From positions 1 to 24,732 of the forward strand of contig DEWO01000028.1 in NCBI GenBank assembly GCA_002363695.1: a DNA stretch of 24,732 nucleotides, written 5' to 3'. The notes beneath the pieces are model-generated. The model was not told the DNA's origin. It saw only the letters and a program-made list of their open reading frames with translations, and did not search any database. Numbering within the stretch: the first letter of the stretch is position 1; each line of letters opens with the position of its first letter. This DNA is from Prevotella sp. UBA3208 (GTDB lineage Bacteria > Bacteroidota > Bacteroidia > Bacteroidales > Bacteroidaceae). A program made the position numbers and the translations under genes. Shown here one piece after another: positions 7,280 to 14,769 of the stretch.

Positions 7280-8803
7280 ATGAAAAAACTGGTTCTATTA
7301 TCCCTGATACCCCTCAGTCTGATTGCAGCGCCACACTCTGACCATGGGTCAGAGAATGCAGCGCCACACTCTGACCAGCGGTCAGAGAATGTCCTTCAAG
7401 CCAGTGCCCAAGTGGGCCAGCCCTATATCCACGACCCTTCGACCATCGCCGAATGCGAGGGCAAATACTACACCTTCGGCACGGGTGGGGGAGGGCTCGT
7501 CAGCGACGACGGCTGGTCGTGGCACAGCGGTGCCGAGCGCCCAGGCGGCGGTGCGGCTCCCGATGTGCTGAAGATAGGCGACCGCTACCTTATTATATAT
7601 GGGGCTACGGGAGGAGGGCTCTTTGGAGGCCACAACGGCCGTATCCTGACCATGTGGAACAAAACCCTCGACCCCAAGTCGCCCGACTTTCATTATAGTG
7701 AACCAATAGAGGTCGCTTCCAGTGACGGTATGGAAGACTGCGACGCCATTGACCCCAGCCTGCTGCTCGACCCCACGACAGGTCGCCTGTGGGCTACCTA
7801 TGGCACTTACTTTGGCAGCATCCGCCTCATAGAACTCGACCCGAGGACGGGCGAGCGTGTCAAGGGCAATGTGGAGAAAGACATTGCCATAGACTGCGAG
7901 GCTACCGACCTCATCTACCGTGACGGCTGGTACTATCTGCTGGGCACCCACGGCACCTGCTGCGACGGCGTGAACTCTACCTACAACATCGTTGTGGGCC
8001 GTTCGCGCAACGTGGAGGGACCCTATCTGGACAATGTGGGACGTGACATGCTGAAAGGTGGAGGGCGCATGGTGATTGCAGCAGGCCATCGTGTCTGTGG
8101 ACCGGGCCACTTCGGACGGACCGTCATTGACGAGGGCGTGGAAGTGATGTCGTGCCACTATGAGGCAGACTTTGAGCGCAGTGGTCGCTCCGTGCTGGGG
8201 ATACGTCCCCTGTTGTGGCGGAACGGATGGCCCGTGGCTGGTGATCCTTTCCTGGGCGGCACCTTCGAGATAGCGTCGGAGCGTCGGGGCTATTCGTTGG
8301 AACTGGCTGTCGACTTCGTACGCATCCCCCAAGAGCGTGAGCGCTTCTGGCAGATGGATTTGACGAAACCTGTGAAGCCTATCCCCAATCAGACGCTGGC
8401 CGATGTTGCAGGCTCTTGGCCTCAGGGCGACATCCCCGTGCGCTGTGCCGACTATATGTTCCGTCCTCACCAGCATTGGACCGTGGCGCCTGTCGCTGAG
8501 GTGGGAGGCTATTTGGGCGGTCCTTACTGCAAGATTGTCATTGCCGGCACGGACCGTGCACTGGCTGCTACGGCAGATCTGGAACTGGTGACTGTTCCAC
8601 AGTTTAGTGGGGCTGACGAACAGCTGTGGCGCATTGAGCAGCTGACGGATGGCACCTTCCGCATCATGCCCAAGCGCATTCCGGGCCAGCAGAATCTTAA
8701 CACGCACTACGTGCTTTACTCGGCTGCAGACTCTACACCGACACTTGCAGCGTATGATTTTCAGAGCGATAATTCGAAGTGGAACCTGAAAAATGCTAAA
8801 TAA
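7280..8803 (+). CDS. GH43 arabinan endo-1,5-alpha-L-arabinanase-like enzyme
   Basis: This 507-residue protein starts one base after the preceding stop. It has the arabinanase-type GH43 layout: Asp52 in YIHDPSTI, Asp158 in CDAIDPSLL, Glu207 in DCEATDLIYRDGWYYL, the stretch CCDGVNSTYNIVVGRS, and GPGHFG, followed by a C-terminal beta-trefoil-like region (about 390-507) with LWRIEQL and KWNLKNA. It should cut or trim arabinan, in the periplasm or at the cell surface. The oddity is at the N-terminus. The hydrophobic core MKKLVLLSLIPLSLI (1-15) is separated from a typical cleavage region VLQASAQ (38-44) by 22 residues encoded by two 33-bp palindromic repeats. Whether export now uses the LIA-A site at the repeat border or fails cannot be told from the sequence. 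Confidence 0.87.
   Translation: MKKLVLLSLIPLSLIAAPHSDHGSENAAPHSDQRSENVLQASAQVGQPYIHDPSTIAECEGKYYTFGTGGGGLVSDDGWSWHSGAERPGGGAAPDVLKIGDRYLIIYGATGGGLFGGHNGRILTMWNKTLDPKSPDFHYSEPIEVASSDGMEDCDAIDPSLLLDPTTGRLWATYGTYFGSIRLIELDPRTGERVKGNVEKDIAIDCEATDLIYRDGWYYLLGTHGTCCDGVNSTYNIVVGRSRNVEGPYLDNVGRDMLKGGGRMVIAAGHRVCGPGHFGRTVIDEGVEVMSCHYEADFERSGRSVLGIRPLLWRNGWPVAGDPFLGGTFEIASERRGYSLELAVDFVRIPQERERFWQMDLTKPVKPIPNQTLADVAGSWPQGDIPVRCADYMFRPHQHWTVAPVAEVGGYLGGPYCKIVIAGTDRALAATADLELVTVPQFSGADEQLWRIEQLTDGTFRIMPKRIPGQQNLNTHYVLYSAADSTPTLAAYDFQSDNSKWNLKNAK
7325..7390 (+). repeat. Two tandem 33-bp palindromic repeats inside the GH43 signal peptide
   Basis: Copies lie at 7325-7357 and 7358-7390. They differ only in the loop (ATG versus AGC) between CTCTGACC and GGTCAGAG (for example 7336-7343 and 7347-7354). 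Each is 11 codons long and encodes A-A-P-H-S-D-x-x-S-E-N. The same unit recurs at 13162-13261. Confidence 0.9.
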
Positions 8804-8869
8804 TCGTGCTTGGATACAAACAGAAAAGTATCTGAAACGCAGCGTAACGTCAGTCTCGCAGAAAGTTCG

Positions 8870-8877
8870 TACCTTTG
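8870..8877 (+). promoter_or_regulatory. -7 box of a short transcript unit
   Basis: TACCTTTG matches TAnnTTTG exactly. No TTTG stands 19-21 bases upstream. Transcription would start around 8882. Confidence 0.5.
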
Positions 8878-8881
8878 CATC

Positions 8882-8992
8882 ATGGAAGCGGAGACGCTTT
8901 TTCGGAAAGATTTGTTTTAGTAATATTATCATTAGTAGTTTGTTTTGTAATTGTAGTTGCTGCTGAGAAGCGTCTCGGCAGCACTACTTTTT
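8882..8992 (+). ncRNA. Candidate attenuator leader or small RNA (about 110 nt)
   Basis: The unit runs from just after a -7 box to a strong terminator. Two pairings exclude each other. One is the terminator hairpin itself (8953-8987). The other pairs GAGACGCTTTTT (8891-8902) with GAGAAGCGTCTC (8965-8976): 12 bp, two of them G-U. The second pairing would take away the upper part of the terminator stem and so act as an antiterminator. A 12-codon ORF (ATG 8882 to TAG 8918, MEAETLFRKDLF) covers the 5' arm, so ribosome position could decide the fold. Because the HTCS gene has its own promoter downstream, the unit may equally be a free-standing sRNA. I do not recognise it as a named RNA family. Confidence 0.45.
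8953..8992 (+). terminator. Strong intrinsic terminator
   Basis: The stem is GTAGT/ACTAC, one bulged T, GCTGC/GCAGC, a T-G wobble and GAGA/TCTC closing a four-base loop AGCG (8969-8972). TTTTT follows at 8988-8992. It ends the unit starting near 8882 and any readthrough from the GH43 operon. Confidence 0.8.
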
Positions 8993-8998
8993 GTTACT

Positions 8999-9048
8999 CA
9001 AACTTTGCTGGATGTAACTTTTTCTGAAGTTACTTGACGTAAAGTTTG
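8999..9048. promoter_or_regulatory. Nested symmetric dyad overlapping the HTCS promoter
   Basis: The outer arms are CAAACTTT (8999-9006) and AAAGTTTG (9041-9048). The inner arms are GTAACTT (9014-9020) and AAGTTAC (9027-9033). Both pairs are perfect and share the same centre (9023.5) with equal 7-base gaps. The right outer arm contains the TTTG (-33) of the HTCS promoter, so a dimeric regulator bound here would touch RNA polymerase. It is a candidate operator. Confidence 0.5.
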
Positions 9049-9076
9049 GTTGTTTTATGAAAAAGTACTACTTTTG
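9045..9076 (+). promoter_or_regulatory. Bacteroidetes-type promoter of the HTCS gene
   Basis: TTTG (9045-9048), 20 bases, TACTTTTG (9069-9076) is a full consensus match. It leaves a leader of about 35-40 bases before ATG 9118. Confidence 0.75.
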
Positions 9077-9117
9077 CATGGTCATATTACAAAACTAACT
9101 AACCCAACATTTAACAC

Positions 9118-12100
9118 ATGGTACGTAAAGTTCTTAGACCTAAAGGTCAAAGTGTGGCGAGCATTCTCTCTTTATTACTCCTTTTGGTTACCCTGAGCAC
9201 ACACGCCCAGATGGGTAAATTGTTTGATGCCGACAAGCAGATGTCGAGCAGTTTCACTACACAGATATTCCTCGACCGCGACGGATTCATCTGGGTGGCA
9301 ACGCGTAACGGACTGAACCGTTACGACGGTTATCAGTTCCACATCCTGAAGAAAGAGACACGCCGGGACCTGGGTATGGCCAGCAACTATGTCAACTGCA
9401 TGATACAGGACCGTAACGGACTTTTCTATATTGGTATGTATGGAGCGCTGCAGACCTACGACGGCCAGCGGTTCCATGACGTAACAACCTACGACTTGAG
9501 CGGACAGTCTATGCCCAGCTATGTGACGTGCTTCCTACAGCGTCGCAATGGTGACATTCTGGTGGGCACCTCGGCACATGGCGTGTTGCGCATGACGCCT
9601 GAAAAGCCCCGCTCTCGGAAAGTGACTGTAAAGGAAAGGGAGGCCCGCCAGCTGGGCGGACTGCTGTCTGATGTCAAGACGGTTCACCGGATGATGGAGG
9701 ACCGTAATGGGCACCTCTGGCTGGTAACCGAGAGTCAGGGACTGCTGTGCTATGACGGAAAGAAAATCAAGCGCTATTTCCAGGGTGAAGATGAACTCGC
9801 TATGGTTCGTGGCGTCTGCGAAGACGGCGAGGGGCGCATCTATGTCGCAACGGCCAATGCCGGCATGTTCCGGTTGGACGGTGACGTGCCCGTGCATATT
9901 GACGGCACTGGTTCGAAGCATATCTCTACGCTCTATGTGAGCCACGCGGGCCGCATCCTGATAGGCTACGACGGTCTGGGACTGGCCATCTATGACTCGC
10001 GGACGGGGCAGGTGACGGACAATCCTTACTACAGCCGTGACGTAGACCTGAGTACGGCCAAGGTCTACAGCATCTGTGAGGACCGCAACGGCAATACGTG
10101 GCTGGGCTTGCTGCAGAAGGGCATCTATATGCATCCCGCCAAGACGACGGGATTCCACTATATGGGCTACAAGCTGGGTGCGCGTAATGTCATCGGGTCG
10201 GCCTGTGTCACCAGCGTGCTCATGAGCAGTGACACATACAACTGGATAGGCACCGACAAGGACGGCCTGTACTGTCTGGACAGCAAGGGACAGGTCGTCA
10301 AGCACTTCAAGCAGAACTTCCCCGCCACCGTCCTCAGCATGGCCGAGGACCATGAGGGGCGCATCTGGATAGGCTCTTACAAGGAGGGCTGTGGCTGGAT
10401 AGACCCGCAGACGCAGACTTATCATCCCCATCGGCTGCCGCAGGGGCCGGCCGTCAGCGTGTTCTGTGTGCGTACAGACCGGCGGGGACGGCTGTGGCTG
10501 GCCACGATGGGCTACGGTCTGCTGCGTCTGGACCCGGCGACGGGCGAGGTGAAAGCCTATACGCAGCAAGGTGATGCCGGCAATGACCGGAAGGTGAACA
10601 GCCTGACCAACAACTACCTGTCGGCCGTCGAGCCGTCGCCCGACGGACGCCGCATCTACGTCGCCACCACCATGGGCGTCTGTGCGCTGGACCTGGAGAC
10701 GGACAGTTGGCTCTCCACCTTCGGCGGCAAGAACTGTCTGAAATACGGGACGGCGGCCCGCATAGCCCGCGAGTTTGGCGGCAAGCTGTATGTCGGCACC
10801 AACGACGGCCTGCTGTGCTACGACCTCAAGACCCGCAAGACCCACATGTACGCCATTGAGAGCGGTCTGGCCGACAACGGCATCTCCAGCATCGAGCAGG
10901 ACCACAAGGGCAATCTCTGGATATCTACCGACCACGGCCTGTGCCGTCTGGATCCGAAGACCAATCAGACCAGCAATTACTTTGTGGACAACGGCCTGCA
11001 GTCCAACGAGTTCAGCGACGGTGCCTCCTTCACCGCCCCCAACGGCCAGATGCTGTTCGGCGGGCTGGGTGGCATCACGTGGTTCAAGCCCGAGGACATC
11101 AAGGAGCGCGACTGGCGTGCCGAGGTGAAGCTGACGGGATTCTGGGTCAACGGCGAACCCGTGACCCCGGCCACCATGTCGGGGCTGTGGCACGTCGTTG
11201 ATACCACGGTCATCGCCGCCGACCGCTTTGTGCTGGCTTCCAGCGACAACTCGTTCGCCCTCCAGCTCTCCACGCTGACCTACGACAATCCCGAGCACAT
11301 CGTCTACCGCTATCGCATCAACCGCGAGGAGTGGGTGCGTATGCAGCCCGGCGTCAACGAGATAACGTTCAGCCACATGCAGCCCGGCAACTACGACTTC
11401 TGCGTCGTGGCCGAGCAGAACGGCATCGACACGCCTGAGCGCTGCTTCCGCGTCGTCATCCATGCCCCCTGGTATCGCACGCCGCTGGCCTATCTCGCCT
11501 ATCTGCTGGCCATTGCCGCGGTGCTGTGGCGCTACCTGCGCATCCGTCGCCGCAAGGAGCAGGACCGGCTGCGGCTGCAGGAGCACATTCACGCCGAGGA
11601 GATGGCCGACGCCAAGCTGAAGTTCTTCATGAACATCTCGCACGAGATTCGCACGCCCATGACTCTCATCGTCACGCCGCTGCTGTCGCTCATCAAGCAG
11701 GACGACGACCCCCACCGCCGCAGCATCTACGAGACCATCCGGCGCAATGCCGAGCGCATACTGGGACTCATCAACCAGATGATGGACCTGCGCAAGATTG
11801 ACAAGGGACAGATGCAGATGCACATGTGTGAGACGGAGCTCATCTCGTTCATCGGCGACATCCACATGCTGTTCGACCAGCAGGCCAAGGCCAAGAACAT
11901 CCGCTTCACCTACGAGCACGACACGCAGATGCTGCCCGTCTGGATAGACCGTCAGAATTTCGACAAGGTCATTGTCAACCTGCTGTCCAACGCCTTCAAG
12001 TTCACACCGACCGGTGGCCAGATTGCCATGAGCGTCACCCACGACGCCCGGCAGGTGCGTATAGCCATCAAGGACACGGGCGAGGGCATTCCTGAGGACA

Positions 12101-13251
12101 AACTCGACCGCATCTTCGAGCGCTTCTATCAGACGCCGACGATGGCCAACGACCGCAAGACGGGTACGGGTATCGGACTGGACCTGACGCGCTCGTTGGT
12201 CGAGCTGCACCACGGAATCATCGTGGCACATAATAATAAGGGCGGAGCCGGCTGTGAGTTCGTGGTCACCATCCCATTGGGCAATGAGCACCTGAAACCA
12301 GAGGAGATGCTGACCGACAAGCAGAACGTCTCTCACGCCACCAGCCTCATGGACGACACGCTGCTGGTGGATCACCGCGACGTGGCCGGCGAACTGCCCA
12401 AGGTGGGTCGCCGCCAGCGCATTGTCATCGTCGAGGACGATAGCGAGATTCGCGACTACCTCTCGGCCGAACTCTCGGCTGACTACGACGTCAGCACTGC
12501 CGACAACGGGCGCACGGGACTTGCCGAGGTGCTGAAACTGGTGCCTGACTTGGTCATCTCCGACATCATGATGCCCGAGATGGACGGAAACGAGCTGTGC
12601 TCCAAGATCAAAGGTAATCCTGCCACCAACCACATCCCCGTCATCCTGCTGACAGCCAAGAGCCGCGACGAAGACCAGCTGGAGGGACTGGAGATGGGTG
12701 CCGATGCCTACGTCATGAAGCCCTTCAACCTGGACATCCTGCGCCGTACCATCGTCAACCTCATTCATACCCATCAAATGCTGCGCTTGAAGTATGGACG
12801 CAACGACCAACTGGAAGAACAAGTTGACGAGGTGAAGATGAAGTCGCCCGACGACCAGTTGCTGGAGCGAGTCATGAAGGTTATCAACAAGAACATCAGC
12901 AACTCAGACCTCAGTGTCGACGGCATTGCCGAGGAGGTAGGCATCTCGCGCGTCCACCTGCACCGCAAGATGAAGGAACTGACCGGCCAGACGCCGCACG
13001 ACTTCATCCGAAACATCCGGCTGAAGCAGGCCGCCAACCTGCTGTCGTCGCAGAATATGAACATCACCGAGGTCATGTACGCCTGCGGCTTCAACAACGC
13101 CGCCTCCTTCTCCACTATCTTCAAGAAGTTCTACGGCATGTCGCCCCGCGAATTTATGAATGCAACGCCACACTCTGACCGAGGGTCAGAGAATGCAACG
13201 CCACACTCTGACCGAGGGTCAGAGAATACAACGCCACACTCAGACCATTAG
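9118..13251 (+). CDS. Hybrid two-component system regulator (HTCS)
   Basis: This 1377-residue protein joins sensor kinase, receiver and DNA-binding output in one chain. In order: a signal peptide or anchor (1-31, ending THAQ); a periplasmic sensor of repeated two-component propeller blades (about 35-690; many repeats like EDRNGHLWL and DGLYCLDSKG); a Y_Y_Y domain (about 700-780); a membrane span (about 788-808); HisKA with the phosphorylated His842 (NISHEIRTP); HATPase_c with N-box Asn958 and G-boxes DTGEGI and GTGIGL; a receiver (about 1102-1215) with Asp1149 (SDIMMPEMDG); and an AraC-type HTH (about 1245-1347). HTCS proteins bind oligosaccharides in the periplasm and turn on neighbouring polysaccharide-use genes, here most likely the operon at 2443-8803. 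The last 30 residues are encoded by 33-bp palindromic repeats, and the stop lies inside the final copy. Confidence 0.93.
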   Translation: MVRKVLRPKGQSVASILSLLLLLVTLSTHAQMGKLFDADKQMSSSFTTQIFLDRDGFIWVATRNGLNRYDGYQFHILKKETRRDLGMASNYVNCMIQDRNGLFYIGMYGALQTYDGQRFHDVTTYDLSGQSMPSYVTCFLQRRNGDILVGTSAHGVLRMTPEKPRSRKVTVKEREARQLGGLLSDVKTVHRMMEDRNGHLWLVTESQGLLCYDGKKIKRYFQGEDELAMVRGVCEDGEGRIYVATANAGMFRLDGDVPVHIDGTGSKHISTLYVSHAGRILIGYDGLGLAIYDSRTGQVTDNPYYSRDVDLSTAKVYSICEDRNGNTWLGLLQKGIYMHPAKTTGFHYMGYKLGARNVIGSACVTSVLMSSDTYNWIGTDKDGLYCLDSKGQVVKHFKQNFPATVLSMAEDHEGRIWIGSYKEGCGWIDPQTQTYHPHRLPQGPAVSVFCVRTDRRGRLWLATMGYGLLRLDPATGEVKAYTQQGDAGNDRKVNSLTNNYLSAVEPSPDGRRIYVATTMGVCALDLETDSWLSTFGGKNCLKYGTAARIAREFGGKLYVGTNDGLLCYDLKTRKTHMYAIESGLADNGISSIEQDHKGNLWISTDHGLCRLDPKTNQTSNYFVDNGLQSNEFSDGASFTAPNGQMLFGGLGGITWFKPEDIKERDWRAEVKLTGFWVNGEPVTPATMSGLWHVVDTTVIAADRFVLASSDNSFALQLSTLTYDNPEHIVYRYRINREEWVRMQPGVNEITFSHMQPGNYDFCVVAEQNGIDTPERCFRVVIHAPWYRTPLAYLAYLLAIAAVLWRYLRIRRRKEQDRLRLQEHIHAEEMADAKLKFFMNISHEIRTPMTLIVTPLLSLIKQDDDPHRRSIYETIRRNAERILGLINQMMDLRKIDKGQMQMHMCETELISFIGDIHMLFDQQAKAKNIRFTYEHDTQMLPVWIDRQNFDKVIVNLLSNAFKFTPTGGQIAMSVTHDARQVRIAIKDTGEGIPEDKLDRIFERFYQTPTMANDRKTGTGIGLDLTRSLVELHHGIIVAHNNKGGAGCEFVVTIPLGNEHLKPEEMLTDKQNVSHATSLMDDTLLVDHRDVAGELPKVGRRQRIVIVEDDSEIRDYLSAELSADYDVSTADNGRTGLAEVLKLVPDLVISDIMMPEMDGNELCSKIKGNPATNHIPVILLTAKSRDEDQLEGLEMGADAYVMKPFNLDILRRTIVNLIHTHQMLRLKYGRNDQLEEQVDEVKMKSPDDQLLERVMKVINKNISNSDLSVDGIAEEVGISRVHLHRKMKELTGQTPHDFIRNIRLKQAANLLSSQNMNITEVMYACGFNNAASFSTIFKKFYGMSPREFMNATPHSDRGSENATPHSDRGSENTTPHSDH

Positions 13252-13261
13252 GTCTAAGAAT
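13162..13261 (+). repeat. Three tandem copies of the 33-bp palindromic repeat at the HTCS 3' end
   Basis: Copies at 13162-13194 and 13195-13227 are identical (stem CTCTGACC/GGTCAGAG, loop GAG). The third, 13228-13261, is 34 bases long with arms CTCAGACC and GGTCTAAG and loop ATTA. A partial unit, GCGACGCA, may follow at 13262. In frame the copies read A-T-P-H-S-D-R-G-S-E-N, the same frame as in the GH43 gene. The HTCS stop (13249-13251) and, on the other strand, the antiporter stop (13254-13256) both lie in the third copy. Confidence 0.9.
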
Positions 13262-14612
13262 GCGACGCATTTTCATCGTGAGCACTCATGTTCTTGATAA
13301 ACAGATTGACAAGATGCTTCGTGATGAAGGTGTGACGGACGGCATGGCGCACCCTGCCTGCCAATGAGTTCTTGTCGTCGGATGTTTTAGCCGCCTCGGC
13401 CTCTGCTGCTGCCGCTTGCTGCTCGCGCTTGTCAATCTTGGCACGCAAGCTCTCTGGGGCGTGATTATAAAGGAACGTATAGCAGGGCACGGCAGCCTTC
13501 ATGATATAAGGTGTGAGGAATGTGGTCACCACACTGGATGCCACGATGATGGGATAGATCATGGGATTGAGGACCTCCAGGCTGGTACCCAGTGCGGCAA
13601 TGATGAACGAGAACTCGCCAATCTGCACGAACGAGAAGCTGGTCAGCATGGAGTCGCGCATCGTCTGACCGCCCCACCAGCAACCCAAGGTGCCAAAGAG
13701 AATCATTCCGATGATAATGACCAGGCTGACATAGACGATGCTTATCCAGTATTCCGACAACGCAGACGGATCGATCAGCATACCCACAGAGATGAAGAAG
13801 ATGGCTGCAAAGACATTCTTCAGCGGTGTCATCAGTTTCTCAATACGATGCGACTCCACTGTCTCGGCCAGGATGGAACCCATCACGAAGGCACCAAGTG
13901 CACTGCTGAACCCTGCTTCCTCTGCCGTCAGCACCATGCCCAGGCACAGACCCAGGGCGAGGATGATCAGCGTCTCGTCGTTCAGATGTTTCTTCAGTAT
14001 GCGTATCAGTGTCGGGATAATCAGTATTCCGCAGATGAACCATGCCGCGAGCGTAATGGCGAGATTGACGACCTTGCCGGCCAACTCGGCACCCTCGAAC
14101 TGATGGCGGATGGCTATGCTGGAGAGCAGCACCATCAGTACCACGGCTACCACATCCTCCACAATCAGGATGCTGGTCGCTCCCTTGACAAAACGCTCCT
14201 TGCTCAACCCTGCCTCGTCGATGGCCTTCATCACGATAGTGGTGCTCGACATGCATAGCATACCCGCCAGAAACAGCGAGTTGACCATGTCGAAGTCAGC
14301 ATCCACTCCCACGCCGTAGCCTAAGAGCATCATGCCCGCGATGATGGTCAGCGCACCTATTGCTGCCACCTTGCCGCTGCTGATGAGGTTCTTCAGGCGG
14401 AACTCCAGACCGATGCAGAACAGTACGAACAGCACGCCGATGTCGCCCCACGACTTCACGTTGTCCGCATTTACTAAGGTCTGGCCAAACAGATGGGGAC
14501 CAACCAGTACACCTGCAACGATATAACCTAGCACCACCGGCTGCTTTAACAACTTAAACACGATACTGACTACAGCTGCTGTAATCATCAAAATGTATAA
14601 ATCTTGTACCAT
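13254..14612 (-). CDS. Monovalent cation/proton antiporter, CPA2 (KefB-like) family
   Basis: This is a 452-residue inner-membrane protein with about 11-12 hydrophobic spans over residues 1-385. It shows CPA2 features such as QPVVLGYIVAGVLVGP near the N-terminus, FCIGLEFRLKNL, SSTTIVMKAI, EDVVAVVLMVLL and SFVQIGEFSFIIAALG. It should exchange Na+ or K+ for H+ to hold pH and ion balance. After the transport domain there is a charged, Ala/Glu-rich stretch (REQQAAAAEAEAAK) and about 40 more residues, but no RCK/TrkA-N nucleotide-binding domain. It is therefore shorter than E. coli KefB/KefC (about 600). The stop lies in the palindromic repeat shared with the converging HTCS gene, so the original C-terminus may have been cut. 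It has its own promoter at 14647-14677. Confidence 0.85.
   Translation of the reverse strand: MVQDLYILMITAAVVSIVFKLLKQPVVLGYIVAGVLVGPHLFGQTLVNADNVKSWGDIGVLFVLFCIGLEFRLKNLISSGKVAAIGALTIIAGMMLLGYGVGVDADFDMVNSLFLAGMLCMSSTTIVMKAIDEAGLSKERFVKGATSILIVEDVVAVVLMVLLSSIAIRHQFEGAELAGKVVNLAITLAAWFICGILIIPTLIRILKKHLNDETLIILALGLCLGMVLTAEEAGFSSALGAFVMGSILAETVESHRIEKLMTPLKNVFAAIFFISVGMLIDPSALSEYWISIVYVSLVIIIGMILFGTLGCWWGGQTMRDSMLTSFSFVQIGEFSFIIAALGTSLEVLNPMIYPIIVASSVVTTFLTPYIMKAAVPCYTFLYNHAPESLRAKIDKREQQAAAAEAEAAKTSDDKNSLAGRVRHAVRHTFITKHLVNLFIKNMSAHDENASHS
13257..13273 (+). terminator. Weak terminator-like hairpin after the HTCS gene
   Basis: AGAATGC (13257-13263) can pair with GCATTTT (13267-13273), one G-T wobble, with loop GAC. 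The T-run is part of the stem, so termination would be weak. The palindromic repeats just upstream may help stop both converging transcripts. Confidence 0.25.
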
Positions 14613-14646
14613 ACTTAGATAAATTATTAGTCTTTTTAGTCACATG

Positions 14647-14677
14647 CAAAGATACGAAAAAATGTGATAAGACCAAA
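14647..14677 (-). promoter_or_regulatory. Bacteroidetes-type promoter of the antiporter gene
   Basis: Read on the minus strand: TTTG (14677-14674), 19 bases, TATCTTTG (14654-14647), matching the consensus. It leaves a short leader before ATG 14612. Confidence 0.7.
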
Positions 14678-14702
14678 ATATAAAGGATAAAAATGCGAAT
14701 AA

Positions 14703-14732
14703 AATCCCCATACTCAAGCGAATATGGGGATT
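14703..14732 (-). terminator. Intrinsic terminator after the phosphatase-GH28 gene
   Basis: AATCCCCATA (14703-14712) and TATGGGGATT (14723-14732) form a perfect 10-bp stem with a 10-base loop. On the minus strand a T-rich tail (TTTTATT) follows. It lies 37 bases past the stop of the left-pointing gene. Confidence 0.75.
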
Positions 14733-14769
14733 ATTTAAGGTCTCGGCAGGACTTTGTCAGCCTGTCAGA

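Larger units (their letters stand above)
8804..9117. other. Control region between the GH operon and the HTCS gene
   Basis: No ordinary protein gene is seen. In order it holds a -7 box (8870-8877), a short transcript-like unit ending in an intrinsic terminator (8882-8992), a nested dyad (8999-9048) and the HTCS promoter (9045-9076), all listed separately. Bases 8804-8869 show nothing further. Confidence 0.6.

Noticed and set aside
8882..8920. MEAETLFRKDLF as a real small protein
   Set aside because: Its ATG coincides with the expected transcription start and it is only 12 codons long. It is noted as a possible leader peptide, not called as a gene.
7382..8932. A 516-codon minus-strand frame opposite the second GH43 gene
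   Set aside because: It has no recognisable domain, overlaps a well-supported gene and begins inside the attenuator-like unit.
9535..12822. A 1095-codon open frame on the minus strand opposite the HTCS gene
   Set aside because: It is a mirror of the GC-rich coding frame. The translation is low in complexity with repeated VG, QH and DV patterns and no domain, while the plus strand has complete HTCS domains.
13162..13261. CRISPR array
   Set aside because: The repeats are head-to-tail with no spacers, there are only 2-3 copies and no cas genes are nearby.
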